A DNA stretch of 64,000 nucleotides. Origin: Flagellimonas ochracea. Lineage in GTDB: Bacteria; Bacteroidota; Bacteroidia; Flavobacteriales; Flavobacteriaceae. Of this stretch, positions 18,838 through 27,567 are shown in pieces. A program made the translations under genes and the position numbers. Numbering within the stretch: position 1 is the stretch's first letter; every line of letters begins with the position of its first letter. The stretch spans positions 1 through 64,000 of the forward strand of contig NZ_JAAABI010000005.1 of assembly GCF_009903685.1 (NCBI RefSeq), in the 5' to 3' direction. The notes under the pieces were generated by a model that saw nothing but the letters and a program-made list of their open reading frames with translations, had not been told where the DNA came from and did no database searches.

Positions 18838-19131
18838 ATGTATACAGTTGACAATCACATAAAAAACGAAAAATATAGTGGCCTAAACACACATAAGCTG
18901 GCTAAGACCGAGACGCTCGAAGTGATTGCCATTAGCTTGGAAAAAGATGCAGTTTTTCCAGAGCATGTTTCACCTAAAGAAGCTCAGTTGGTGGTTTTGG
19001 AGGGAGATATTGACTTTCATATAAACCATACCGTCTACAATCTTACCCAGTTCCAGCATTTTGATTTTCCCAAGGAGATAAAGCATTGGGTACGGGCCAA
19101 TGAGAACACGAAATTTTTGATTATCAGGTAA
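18838..19131 (+). CDS. Small cupin-domain protein
   Basis: This 97-residue product without a signal peptide folds as a single cupin: FPEHVSPKEAQLVVLEGDIDF supplies the first motif and a later FPKEIKHWVRA the second. One His in each motif (in PEHVS and KHW) could bind a metal. It is inside the nos operon, between nosL and nosD, and is not part of the standard nos set. It may be a cytoplasmic sensor or protective protein; no function is claimed. Confidence 0.75.
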   Translation: MYTVDNHIKNEKYSGLNTHKLAKTETLEVIAISLEKDAVFPEHVSPKEAQLVVLEGDIDFHINHTVYNLTQFQHFDFPKEIKHWVRANENTKFLIIR

Positions 19132-19196
19132 TATGTATTTTACAAGATTGTTAAAGGTTTTGGATTCTAAACTGTATCTTCAACCAAACCCAAACC

Positions 19197-20435
19197 ATGC
19201 AATTTTCATATAGTTTGCTTTTTTTTCTTTTTCTGTTTTGCGGAGGTTCTGTGTATGGTAATACAATTGAAATATGCGAATCATGCCCCGTGCGCTCCAT
19301 TAAGGAAGGGATTTCTCAAGCTTCAGGGTATGATACTCTTTTAATAAAGAAAGGAACCTACAAAGAATTCAATATTGTTGTGGACAAACCATTGACAATT
19401 TTGGGAAAAGGATACCCTGTGGTTGATGGGGAGGACCAGGGAGAAATCATTACCATTATTTCTGATAACGTTACTGTCGACGGGTTGTTCATAATCAATG
19501 TAGGGACTAGTTATACCAAAGATTATGCTGCCATCCGGGTTATAAAAAGCAAAAACTTCAAGATTCAAAACGTGGTGCTGGAAAAGCTATTTTTTGGTAT
19601 CTATCTTGAAAAGGCCACTGATGGCATAGTCTATCATAACAAAATTATTGGTGATGCGGTGGAGGAATTCAATTCTGGCAATGGAATTCAGCTATGGTAT
19701 TGCAAGAATATAAAGGTAGAACGCAATCATGTGCAACGGGTTCGGGATGGAATCTATCTGGAATTTTCTGATGAGGTCATAATCAAGAATAATGTAAGCA
19801 TCGATAATGTTCGCTACGGGCTGCACTTTATGTTTTCGAACAATGATGCCTACGAGGGGAACACCTTTGAAAACAACGGCGCAGGGGTAGCGGTAATGTT
19901 TTCAAAAAACATAAGGATGAGTGATAATGTTTTTAGAAAGAACTGGGGCACTGCCTCTTTTGGTCTGTTGTTGAAAGAGATAAATGATGCTGAGATTTCG
20001 GGTAATATCTTTGAGGAAAACACCATCGGGATAAGCATAGAGGGATCTAATAGAATCAAATACGAAAAGAACAGTTTCACCAATAATGGATGGGCCCTTA
20101 AAGTAAGGGGAGCTTGTTATGGTAATTCATTTGTGGGCAATAATTTTTTATACAATTCCTTCGATGTTTCCTATAATAGCAAGTTGAACGATAATGTGTT
20201 CACTGGAAACTACTGGAGTGATTATACAGGGTATGATCTGGACAAAAACGGCGTTGGTGACGTGCCATATCGACCTGTAAAACTCTTTTCCTACATTGTG
20301 AACAGAACCCCGGAGACTATTATTTTGCTTCGGAGTTTGTTCATGGACATTATCGATTTTTCTGAAAAAGTATCTCCTGTTTTCACACCCGACAACTTGA
20401 TGGATGGTGCTCCCTTAATGAAAAAAGTACAATGA
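19197..20435 (+). CDS. nosD: NosD, periplasmic beta-helix protein for CuZ maturation
   Basis: The 412-residue product has a Sec signal (about 1-21, ending in GSVYGN) and a right-handed parallel beta-helix made of many short N-x-F-x-x-N turns (residues about 90-330). The near-C-terminal GNYWSDYTGYDLDKNGVGD segment is a NosD/carbohydrate-binding signature. NosD works with the NosFY transporter to supply sulfur for the CuZ cluster. Its TGA stop overlaps the ATG of nosF by four bases. Confidence 0.94.
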   Translation: MQFSYSLLFFLFLFCGGSVYGNTIEICESCPVRSIKEGISQASGYDTLLIKKGTYKEFNIVVDKPLTILGKGYPVVDGEDQGEIITIISDNVTVDGLFIINVGTSYTKDYAAIRVIKSKNFKIQNVVLEKLFFGIYLEKATDGIVYHNKIIGDAVEEFNSGNGIQLWYCKNIKVERNHVQRVRDGIYLEFSDEVIIKNNVSIDNVRYGLHFMFSNNDAYEGNTFENNGAGVAVMFSKNIRMSDNVFRKNWGTASFGLLLKEINDAEISGNIFEENTIGISIEGSNRIKYEKNSFTNNGWALKVRGACYGNSFVGNNFLYNSFDVSYNSKLNDNVFTGNYWSDYTGYDLDKNGVGDVPYRPVKLFSYIVNRTPETIILLRSLFMDIIDFSEKVSPVFTPDNLMDGAPLMKKVQ

Positions 20436-21139
20436 TACAAGTTAAAAACGTTTACAAGAAGTTTGGCAAAAACCAAGTGTTGAGTGGATTGGACCTTTCC
20501 ATAAATGGAGGTGGTATTTTTGCGGTTCTTGGTCCAAACGGTTCAGGAAAGACCACGCTCATAAAAAGTATTCTGGGGATGGTGATTCCAGATAAGGGCG
20601 ACATCCTGGTTCAGGAAAATTTGATAAAAAACAAATGGAAATATCGAAAAGATATCAATTACCTGCCCCAGATTGCAAATTTCCCGGGTAATCTAAAGGT
20701 AAAGGAGTTGATGGCGATGATAATGGATTTGCGACAAAAACCTGGCGATGGCAAAAATTTGATTGAACGATTTAGTTTGGAACCCCATTTGCACAAAAAA
20801 CTGGCAACCCTTTCGGGAGGTACAAAACAAAAAGTAAACATCGTATTGGCATTTATGTTCGACAGTCAACTCCTAGTTTTGGACGAACCTACCACCGGAC
20901 TAGATCCCAATGCCTTGATTCAATTGAAAGAATTATTGCGGAAGGAAAAAGAGCAGGGAAAAACGATATTGATTACCTCGCACATATTACAATTTGTGGA
21001 GGAAATGGCTGATGAGGTTATTTATTTGTTGGAAGGGAAAATCTATTTCAAGGGAAGTATCGCAGATTTAAAAAAGAAGACGAATCAGGACAATTTTGAA
21101 CATGCCATAGCAGCAATAGCATCGCAAACCCATGATTAA
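20432..21139 (+). CDS. nosF: NosF, ABC transporter ATPase for NosZ maturation
   Basis: The 235-residue ATPase has Walker A GPNGSGKTT (about 34-42), the ABC signature LSGGTKQK, Walker B LLVLDEPTTGLD and the switch His in ITSHILQ. It starts inside the nosD stop codon and its own 3' end overlaps nosY by eight bases, so nosD-F-Y are tightly coupled. It powers the NosY permease. Confidence 0.95.
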   Translation: MIQVKNVYKKFGKNQVLSGLDLSINGGGIFAVLGPNGSGKTTLIKSILGMVIPDKGDILVQENLIKNKWKYRKDINYLPQIANFPGNLKVKELMAMIMDLRQKPGDGKNLIERFSLEPHLHKKLATLSGGTKQKVNIVLAFMFDSQLLVLDEPTTGLDPNALIQLKELLRKEKEQGKTILITSHILQFVEEMADEVIYLLEGKIYFKGSIADLKKKTNQDNFEHAIAAIASQTHD

Positions 21140-21914
21140 GATATTGAAATATAGTTTTTACGACCTTATGAGAAGCAGATGGAGCTATGTGTACTTCATT
21201 TTCTACCTGCTACTGGGGTTTGTGCTACTTTTTTTGAACAATGAAATATCCAAAGCAGTAATCACACTCATGAATGTGATTATTGTGTTGGTGCCCTTGA
21301 TCGGGACCATTTTTGGGGTTATGTACTTCTATAATTCCCGAGAATTTACCGAGTTGTTGTTGGCACAACCTATTAAACGGACCTCAATCTTTTTAGGGCA
21401 GTTTTTAGGAGTTGCCAGTTCGTTGACTTTAAGTTTGGTGTTGGGACTGGGCATACCCTTTATGATGTATGGACTTTTTCGCAGCAATGCCATTTGGGAT
21501 TTTTCTTTGTTATTGGTTACCGGTGCATTTTTGACCTTTATCTTCACTGCACTGGCATTTAATATTGCATTATCCAACGAAAACAAAATAAAGGGTTTTG
21601 GTTATGCGGTCCTATTATGGCTTTTTCTGGCGGTGATTTATGATGGTTTTTTCCTGATGTCGTTGATTCTTTTGGAAGAATATCCGTTGGACACCTTTTC
21701 ACTGGTTGCTTCCATGCTCAATCCGATAGACCTTTCGCGTACCCTTATTCTATTGAAACTGGACATTTCTGCTTTGTTAGGCTACACTGGCGCTGTTTTC
21801 AAAAAGTTTTTTGGAACGGATTATGGCTTGTCAATTTCAATAGTAATTCTTTTTTTGTGGACCATCCTTCCCATCTTAAGTTTGAAATTTAAGGCCAGCA
21901 AAAAGGATTTCTAA
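21132..21914 (+). CDS. nosY: NosY, ABC transporter permease for NosZ maturation
   Basis: The 260-residue inner-membrane protein has about six helices and the ABC-2 permease layout, with the YFYNSREFTELLLAQPIKR segment near residue 70 that is typical of NosY. It is the last gene of the nos operon; no nosR, nosX or second cytochrome follows. Convergent with the AraC gene 43 bases away; no clear terminator is seen between them. Confidence 0.93.
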   Translation: MIKILKYSFYDLMRSRWSYVYFIFYLLLGFVLLFLNNEISKAVITLMNVIIVLVPLIGTIFGVMYFYNSREFTELLLAQPIKRTSIFLGQFLGVASSLTLSLVLGLGIPFMMYGLFRSNAIWDFSLLLVTGAFLTFIFTALAFNIALSNENKIKGFGYAVLLWLFLAVIYDGFFLMSLILLEEYPLDTFSLVASMLNPIDLSRTLILLKLDISALLGYTGAVFKKFFGTDYGLSISIVILFLWTILPILSLKFKASKKDF

Positions 21915-21957
21915 CCTAACAGTATTTCTCGGATGAATTCCAACAGCTATCTGCCTA

Positions 21958-22815
21958 TCAATGATTTTGTAGTTTGGATGCAGCATAGTTGAGCGGCGAC
22001 ATGCCCTTTGTTTTTTTAAAATAACGATTGAAGTTGGAAATGGAACTAAACCCACTCCGGAAGGCAATATCGGAAACCATTACTTTGTGGCCTTGTGTTT
22101 CCAACAATTTGCAGGCGTGTTCAATACGCAATTCCAATAAAAACTGAGAAAAGGTCTTTCGGGTGTGCAGTTTAAAAAAGCGGCAAAATGCGGTCGGGGT
22201 CATCGAGGCCACATCGGCAATTTCCCCTAGCGATATCTTATCTTGAAAATGCGATACCATGTAATCGAAAACTTTGGCAATGCGCTGTCCTTCGTTATCC
22301 TTTAACCGGGTCTTATAAGCTGTAGAAGACAACAAGATTTTTTCCTCATGGTCCAAAAGTGCCAATAAACCAAAAAATTGAATCAAGCGGTCAAGGCCAA
22401 CACAGTCTCTTAGGTTCAGAAAGTATTTAGTCATAAGGGGATTGGGACGCTTGATTTTGAAGCCAGAAGTAGCCATGGAGAGCAGAGTTTCAAGGCTTTT
22501 CAGTTCATTGATTTGAAACAGTTGCTCACCGAAATTCTCCTTAGTAAAGAAAATGGAAACCATATGAGACTTGTCCTGTCCATTAATATCACTTTTGAAC
22601 ACGTGCGGCAGGTAACTGCCAAAGACCACGACATCCCCCGGGCCATAGCGTTTTATGGAATCCCCAACAAGAAGTGTCCCACTACCTTTCAAGACCAAAC
22701 TTATTTGCAGCTCTTCATGTTGATGAAACTTATCATAAAACTGTTCCTCAATGTCCTCCTGAACAATCACCGCGTTGTTGCCAGTTTTTGGTATTTTGAA
22801 CGGAGTAATCCTCAA
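21958..22815 (-). CDS. AraC-family regulator with N-terminal cupin
   Basis: The 285-residue product has a cupin-like sensing half (about 1-100, with HQHEELQISLVLKGSG and YGPGDVVVFG) and a C-terminal AraC double helix-turn-helix (about 185-283, with the signature GFSSISNFNRYFKKTKGMSP). The reading frame begins at TTG 22815; no in-frame ATG exists between that point and the stop five codons further upstream, so TTG is taken as the start. It is divergent from the hydroxyproline genes across 133 bases and is the obvious local regulator, with the inducer inferred rather than seen. Confidence 0.88.
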   Translation of the reverse strand: MRITPFKIPKTGNNAVIVQEDIEEQFYDKFHQHEELQISLVLKGSGTLLVGDSIKRYGPGDVVVFGSYLPHVFKSDINGQDKSHMVSIFFTKENFGEQLFQINELKSLETLLSMATSGFKIKRPNPLMTKYFLNLRDCVGLDRLIQFFGLLALLDHEEKILLSSTAYKTRLKDNEGQRIAKVFDYMVSHFQDKISLGEIADVASMTPTAFCRFFKLHTRKTFSQFLLELRIEHACKLLETQGHKVMVSDIAFRSGFSSISNFNRYFKKTKGMSPLNYAASKLQNH

Positions 22816-22915
22816 TGTGCTATAATTACCTTAAATAGTAAATATTTCTTTTTAAACTGCTAAAATATGCATATTTGCTGCTAATTCCTGCTCATTTAAC
22901 TCCAAATGGACTCCT

Positions 22916-22923
22916 TACTTTTG
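22916..22923 (+). promoter_or_regulatory. Candidate -7 promoter element of the hydroxyproline operon
   Basis: TACTTTTG is a full match to TAnnTTTG, 25 bases before the first ATG of the operon. No good -33 element is present, consistent with AraC-type activation. Confidence 0.55.
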
Positions 22924-22948
22924 ATTTAACACAAAAAAAGCATTCAAA

Positions 22949-23866
22949 ATGAAGTTCAAATGGGAGGGTGTAATGCCCGCGGTCACCACTAAATTCACAT
23001 CAGAAGATACATTGGACCTAGAATTGTTTGAGTTGAATATCAAGGCCCAAGTGGAGGCAGGTGTTCATGGCATTGTACTTGGGGGAACCTTAGGGGAGGC
23101 CAGTACTTTAACGCATGAAGAAAAGAACATTTTGTTGAAAAAAACCAAGGAAGTGGTTGGAAGTAATGTTCCCGTGCTGATGAATATTGCGGAGCAATCC
23201 ACAAAAGGCGCCATTCAAGCGGCCGAAGTTGCTGAGGCTAATGGAGCGGACGCGCTGATGGTGTTACCGCCTATGCGGTACAAAGCTTCGGATAGGGAAG
23301 TGGTAGCTTACTTTAAAAACATAGCCCAGAACACCCCTTTGCCCATTATGGTATACAATAACCCGGTGGATTATAAAATTGAAGTTACCTTGGACATGTT
23401 TGAAGCCCTATTGGAGTTTGAAAATATTCAGGCTGTTAAAGAAAGCACTCGGGATATTTCCAATATCACCAGGATTAAAAACCGATTTGGGAACCGATTG
23501 AAAATACTGTCTGGTGTGGATACCTTGGCCTTGGAAAGTCTTTTAATGGGGGCTGAAGGATGGGTAGCCGGCCTGGTCTGCGCTTTTCCTGCTGAGACCG
23601 TGGCCATCTATGAACTGCAAAAAGCAGGAAAAATTAATGAGGCCTTAAAAATCTATCGATGGTTTTTACCTTTGTTGGAGTTGGACATTGACCCGCAGTT
23701 GGTCCAAAATATCAAACTGGCAGAAGTGTACACCGGTATTGGTTCGGAAAATGTTCGTGAACCAAGACTTCCGCTTAGCGGAGAGCGCCGTAAGGAAGTG
23801 ATCGAGATAATTGAAAACGGATTGAAGAACAGGCCGGTACTTCCCGATTACAAAAATTTGAAATAA
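22949..23866 (+). CDS. DapA-family lyase, probable pyrroline-4-hydroxy-2-carboxylate deaminase
   Basis: The 305-residue TIM-barrel protein has the Schiff-base lysine K164 in AVKEST and the conserved Tyr136 in MVYNNP, as in the DHDPS/NAL family. The substrate loop reads GGTLGEASTL rather than the GTTGE of true DapA. Beside an aldehyde dehydrogenase and a hydroxyproline epimerase it is best read as the deaminase that turns 1-pyrroline-4-hydroxy-2-carboxylate into 2-oxoglutarate semialdehyde. First gene of the operon, 30 bases before the dehydrogenase. Other DapA-like sugar-acid lyases remain possible. Confidence 0.82.
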   Translation: MKFKWEGVMPAVTTKFTSEDTLDLELFELNIKAQVEAGVHGIVLGGTLGEASTLTHEEKNILLKKTKEVVGSNVPVLMNIAEQSTKGAIQAAEVAEANGADALMVLPPMRYKASDREVVAYFKNIAQNTPLPIMVYNNPVDYKIEVTLDMFEALLEFENIQAVKESTRDISNITRIKNRFGNRLKILSGVDTLALESLLMGAEGWVAGLVCAFPAETVAIYELQKAGKINEALKIYRWFLPLLELDIDPQLVQNIKLAEVYTGIGSENVREPRLPLSGERRKEVIEIIENGLKNRPVLPDYKNLK

Positions 23867-23896
23867 CCTCATCGTAATAAAAAAACAAAAAGCACC

Positions 23897-25474
23897 ATGA
23901 CTACAGATAAAATACGGGTATTGGGAGAGAATACGATTGGTTATGAAAGTTCGGCAGAAGGAGCTATAAAATTTAGGACCTTCAATTCTTTATTGAATGA
24001 AGAAAATCCTTGGACCTTCTGCCAGGCTACTGCCCATGAAATTGAAAGCGCGGTAAAAAAAGCTGCTGAGGCATTTCCGATTTTTTCCTCGTTATTAGGA
24101 TTACGAAGAGCTGCCTTTTTGGAAACGATTGCCTTGGAAATGGAAAAGTACAAGGCTGAAATTCTTGAGGTGTATGTGGCCGAATCGGCATTGCCCTTGG
24201 GGCGAGCTGAAGGTGAGTTGACACGTACTTTGGCTCAAATAAGGCGATTTGCAAAAATTGCAAAGGTTGCTCAATGGACTGACCCGACCATTGACATCAA
24301 CGATAAGGCAGATATTAGAAAAACCAATGTGCCCATCGGACCTGTGGTTGTTTTTGGAGCCAGTAATTTTCCATTGGCGTTTTCCACGGCAGGAGGGGAC
24401 ACGGTCAGTGCTTTGGCAGCGGGGTGCCCCGTAATTGTAAAAGCGCACCCCATGCACAGCGGGACCAGCACTTTAGTGGCCCAAGCCATACGAATGGCCG
24501 CTCAGAAAACCAATATGCCTGAAGGTGTTTTCTCTCATCTTTTAGATGGGGATAATTCGGTGGGAGAAGCTTTGGTAAAACACCCCGAAGTTTATGGGGT
24601 AGGATTTACCGGCAGTTTTAATGGTGGAAAGGCGCTAAGCCATATCGCGCAGCAAAGAGAACGGCCCATACCGGTATTTGCCGAGATGGGGAGTGTTAAT
24701 CCTGTAGTGGTATTGCCTGGGATAATTGAGGAAAATGGAGCTCACTGGGCTTTAACATTGGCGGAAAGCGTAAATTTGGGAGCCGGACAATTCTGTACCA
24801 ACCCTGGATTGATTTTAGGTGTTCAAAGTATAGCCTTTAAAACCTTCTGTAATCAATTGGGCAAAGCACTTTCCGAACAAAAACCGAGCTGCATGCTTCA
24901 TCCCAAAATATTTGAGGCCTATGAAAAGGGAAGTAGTGCCATGGAACAAATGGGAACTCGTATTGCAGTAGATAAAAAGGATAGCGATAAAGCCCATTTC
25001 GCCGCCCCAAATCTGGTTGAAGTTTCTGGAGGTGATTTTATAAAGAATGCTGCACTGCAACAGGAAGTGTTTGGCCCATTTTCAATGGTGGTCATTTGTG
25101 ATGATGTAGAAGAACTCAATGCGGTCATCACACATTTGGATGGACAGTTAACGGGAACGATTCTAGGCAATCCAGACGAATTGGATGCTTATGGCAGTGT
25201 TATTACAAGCTTACAATCCAAAGTAGGTAGGCTCATTTTCAATGGAGTTCCCACCGGAGTTGAAGTCTGTGGCGCCATGCAACACGGCGGACCGTATCCG
25301 GCAACAACCGATAGTCGGTTTACCTCCGTTGGTGATGATGCAGTAAAACGATGGGTAAGACCAGTTGCTTTTCAAAATTGGCCTGATAGCATGCTCCCAG
25401 AATCTCTTAAAAATGACAATCCTTTGTGTCTTTTAAGGCGGTATAATGGAGAATTCACTTCTCAAAAGATATGA
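23897..25474 (+). CDS. Aldehyde dehydrogenase, probable 2-oxoglutarate semialdehyde dehydrogenase
   Basis: The 525-residue enzyme has the ALDH catalytic residues E263 (FAEMGSVNP) and C300 (GAGQFCTNPG) and the NAD(P)-binding segment VFGASNFPLAFS near 152-163. The length and the GQFCTNPG form are typical of the 2-oxoglutarate semialdehyde dehydrogenase group. In this operon it should oxidise the product of the deaminase to 2-oxoglutarate, joining hydroxyproline to the TCA cycle. 86 bases separate it from the epimerase. Confidence 0.87.
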   Translation: MTTDKIRVLGENTIGYESSAEGAIKFRTFNSLLNEENPWTFCQATAHEIESAVKKAAEAFPIFSSLLGLRRAAFLETIALEMEKYKAEILEVYVAESALPLGRAEGELTRTLAQIRRFAKIAKVAQWTDPTIDINDKADIRKTNVPIGPVVVFGASNFPLAFSTAGGDTVSALAAGCPVIVKAHPMHSGTSTLVAQAIRMAAQKTNMPEGVFSHLLDGDNSVGEALVKHPEVYGVGFTGSFNGGKALSHIAQQRERPIPVFAEMGSVNPVVVLPGIIEENGAHWALTLAESVNLGAGQFCTNPGLILGVQSIAFKTFCNQLGKALSEQKPSCMLHPKIFEAYEKGSSAMEQMGTRIAVDKKDSDKAHFAAPNLVEVSGGDFIKNAALQQEVFGPFSMVVICDDVEELNAVITHLDGQLTGTILGNPDELDAYGSVITSLQSKVGRLIFNGVPTGVEVCGAMQHGGPYPATTDSRFTSVGDDAVKRWVRPVAFQNWPDSMLPESLKNDNPLCLLRRYNGEFTSQKI

Positions 25475-25560
25475 GGACTGCTCATACCATTAGAGGAAAG
25501 TGACAAATCAAAATGGAAGTACTTAACAAAAAAAAGCTGTGCAAATAATCAATTACTACT

Positions 25561-26565
25561 ATGAAGCACACGTTTGAATGTGTAGATGCTCACACTTGCG
25601 GAAATCCAGTTCGATTGGTGGTTAAAGGAGGGCCTGACCTTGTAGGGAAATCCATGAATAAAAAACGATTGCACTTCATGACGGAGTTTGATTGGATTCG
25701 CAGAGGGTTGATGTTTGAACCACGGGGACATGATATGATGAGTGGCAGCATTTTATACCCACCCCATGACCCAAAGAATGATTTTGCCATATTGTTTATA
25801 GAAACCAGTGGTTGTTTGCCCATGTGCGGCCACGGCACCATAGGAAGCGTGACCATAGCTTTGGAAGAGGGCCTTTTAAAACCAAAAAAAGAGAGACTTT
25901 TGCGCATGGAAGCCCCCGCTGGACTTGTGGAAATCGAATATAGAATGGAATTAGGCAAAGTACGATGGGTAAAATTCAACAATGTAAAGAGTTATCTGGC
26001 GACGGATTCCTTAACAGTGGAATGTCCAGAACTGGGTATGCTCACTTTTGATGTCGCTTATGGTGGAAATTTTTACGCCATTATTGATCCCCAAGAGAAT
26101 TTTGAAGGAATTCAGGCCTTTTCAGCTTCTAAAATCATTCAATATAGCCAAGTGCTGCGAAAGCATATCAATCAAAAATATCCTGATTGCTTTGTCCATC
26201 CAGAAAATGACACCATAAGGGATGTGAGCCATGTTTTGTGGACAGGTACACCTCTTGATGGCAAATCCTCAGGCAGAAATGCTGTTTTTTATGGTGATAA
26301 GGCTATTGATCGTTCACCCTGCGGAACAGGAACCTCCGCTCGTATGGCGCAGTTGCATGCAAAAGGCATGTTAGGCCCACAGGTAGATTATATCCATGAA
26401 AGTTTTATAGGGTCAACGTTTGTTGGGCGCATAGAGAAGGTGGATTCAATAGATGGAAAAACCGCAATAATTCCGAGTATCAAGGGTTGGGCCCATGTTT
26501 ATGGAAAAAATACGATTACCATTGATGACAATGACCCTTATGCATACGGATTTCAGGTAATTTAG
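25561..26565 (+). CDS. Proline racemase family, probable 4-hydroxyproline 2-epimerase
   Basis: The 334-residue product has both catalytic cysteines of the racemase/epimerase type: C89 in MCGHG and C254 in DRSPCGTGTSA. Having Cys at both sites argues against trans-3-hydroxyproline dehydratase, where one is Thr. It should convert trans-4-hydroxy-L-proline to cis-4-hydroxy-D-proline, the first step of the pathway. The next enzyme, a FAD-dependent D-hydroxyproline oxidase or dehydrogenase, is absent from the window. Confidence 0.88.
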   Translation: MKHTFECVDAHTCGNPVRLVVKGGPDLVGKSMNKKRLHFMTEFDWIRRGLMFEPRGHDMMSGSILYPPHDPKNDFAILFIETSGCLPMCGHGTIGSVTIALEEGLLKPKKERLLRMEAPAGLVEIEYRMELGKVRWVKFNNVKSYLATDSLTVECPELGMLTFDVAYGGNFYAIIDPQENFEGIQAFSASKIIQYSQVLRKHINQKYPDCFVHPENDTIRDVSHVLWTGTPLDGKSSGRNAVFYGDKAIDRSPCGTGTSARMAQLHAKGMLGPQVDYIHESFIGSTFVGRIEKVDSIDGKTAIIPSIKGWAHVYGKNTITIDDNDPYAYGFQVI

Positions 26566-26609
26566 TGTAGTTTCATCCCTCGAACAACGCTAACTCAAGG
26601 ATTGATGAT

Positions 26610-26801
26610 TTATGCGTAGAGATTACACTCTTGGCAATCCTTTACTTCTCCATAGTAGGTCTCCCGATATTTATGAAGTGTTCGAATAGGTAGTCCCAGA
26701 ACATATTTTTTGATATAGGTAACTTGTGTAGTGAGTTCTCCCATTTTTACGCTGTATCGCTTTTCGTACTTGGTCTCTCTTTTTACTTCTGAAAGTTTCA
26801 T
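26610..26801 (-). CDS. Small hypothetical protein downstream of rpsU
   Basis: A 63-residue basic product with no recognised domain. It is rich in Lys, Tyr and Thr and ends in DCQECNLYA, where a CxxC pair could bind a metal. It begins 12 bases after the rpsU stop on the same strand, so it is likely co-transcribed. Its function is unknown. Confidence 0.55.
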   Translation of the reverse strand: MKLSEVKRETKYEKRYSVKMGELTTQVTYIKKYVLGLPIRTLHKYRETYYGEVKDCQECNLYA

Positions 26802-26813
26802 AATGTAAATGGA

Positions 26814-27008
26814 CTATTCGTTTTCGTTGTTTAAAAATTGTTCTTTGTACTGGGCTTTTTTAATAATTCTTCTGCGTTTTACAGATTTTTTGGTGAACTC
26901 TTTGTTTTCACGGATTTGCTCCAAACGTTTGGTGCTCCTGTATTTTCTTTTGTAGCGTTTTAGGGCACGCTCAATATTTTCACCCGATTTAATTTCAATT
27001 CTTAGCAT
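26814..27008 (-). CDS. rpsU: 30S ribosomal protein bS21
   Basis: The 64-residue product has the bS21 features: an N-terminal GENIERALKRYKRKYRST segment (residues 9-26) followed by a very basic SVKRRRIIKKAQYKEQ tail. It is part of the small subunit platform that helps in start-site selection. Length matches the family in this phylum. The ATG at 27008 overlaps an upstream open frame that ends at 26995. Confidence 0.95.
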   Translation of the reverse strand: MLRIEIKSGENIERALKRYKRKYRSTKRLEQIRENKEFTKKSVKRRRIIKKAQYKEQFLNNENE

Positions 27009-27322
27009 ATATTTTATTTATTGTTTTAGTTCTATTTTTTTTGAATGACCGACCTTCAATCTTATTCAATACTGTTTTAACCTCATTGGCTTTGATTTCC
27101 AGAGCGATATTCAACAAGCGACTGTTGGATTTTCTATGGATTGTATAAAAAATCAACGGCCATGAAAGCCTAACTGCTTCATGATGCCAAGTCGAAACAA
27201 CTATTTTATGGAGCTTACGATCTAAAGGACTGGCGGAATAAATTTATCTGGTTGATTTCTAAAACCAGATAGCCAAAGCTCAGGATTCTAAAGTTCTTTG
27301 TTTCGTGAAGTTTGATTTTCAT
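26995..27322 (-). pseudogene. Possible frameshifted small gene ahead of rpsU
   Basis: On the minus strand an ATG at 27322 opens a 35-codon frame ending at 27215. In another frame, 82 codons stay open from 27243 to the TGA at 26995, and this second frame overlaps the rpsU start by 14 bases. The two overlap at 27215-27243, as expected for one gene of about 110 codons broken by a frameshift. A TAnnTTTG element lies just upstream. No homology is recognised, and the region could instead be a non-coding rpsU leader. Confidence 0.3.
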
Positions 27323-27459
27323 CAGTGCAAAGGTAAGAAAAGCTTTCGGGGAATACGAACAGAACCGTAATTTATGATGGTTCTAAGAACTTTCACAGCA
27401 TTTTCACTCCCCTTCAACCACAAAGTAACAAAAAACGTCTCTTAGATTCACGAAAGTTT
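27323..27459. other. Non-coding spacer between the rpsU leader and tRNA-Val(GAC)
   Basis: AT-rich spacer. The only signal seen is the TACCTTTG element on the minus strand at 27328-27335; no other gene or hairpin with a T run was found. Confidence 0.4.
27328..27335 (-). promoter_or_regulatory. Candidate -7 promoter element upstream of rpsU
   Basis: The minus strand reads TACCTTTG, a full match to TAnnTTTG, placed 5 bases before the ATG at 27322 and about 320 bases before the rpsU start. If used for rpsU, the mRNA would carry a leader of about 310 bases. Confidence 0.45.
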
Positions 27460-27537
27460 TGGTGGGATATACTGGATTCGAACCAGTGACCTCTGCCCTG
27501 TCAAGACAGCGCTCTAAACCAACTGAGCTAATATCCC
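27460..27537 (-). tRNA. tRNA-Val, anticodon GAC
   Basis: On the minus strand: acceptor GGGATAT/ATATCCC, D stem GCTC/GAGC, anticodon stem CTGTC/GGCAG around loop TTGACAG with anticodon GAC, T stem ACTGG/CCAGT, discriminator A and an encoded CCA (27460-27462). It reads the GUC/GUU valine codons and complements the UAC isoacceptor at 13865. Confidence 0.96.
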
Positions 27538-27567
27538 TTGAAAAGGAGGTGCAATATCGGAAATTTG

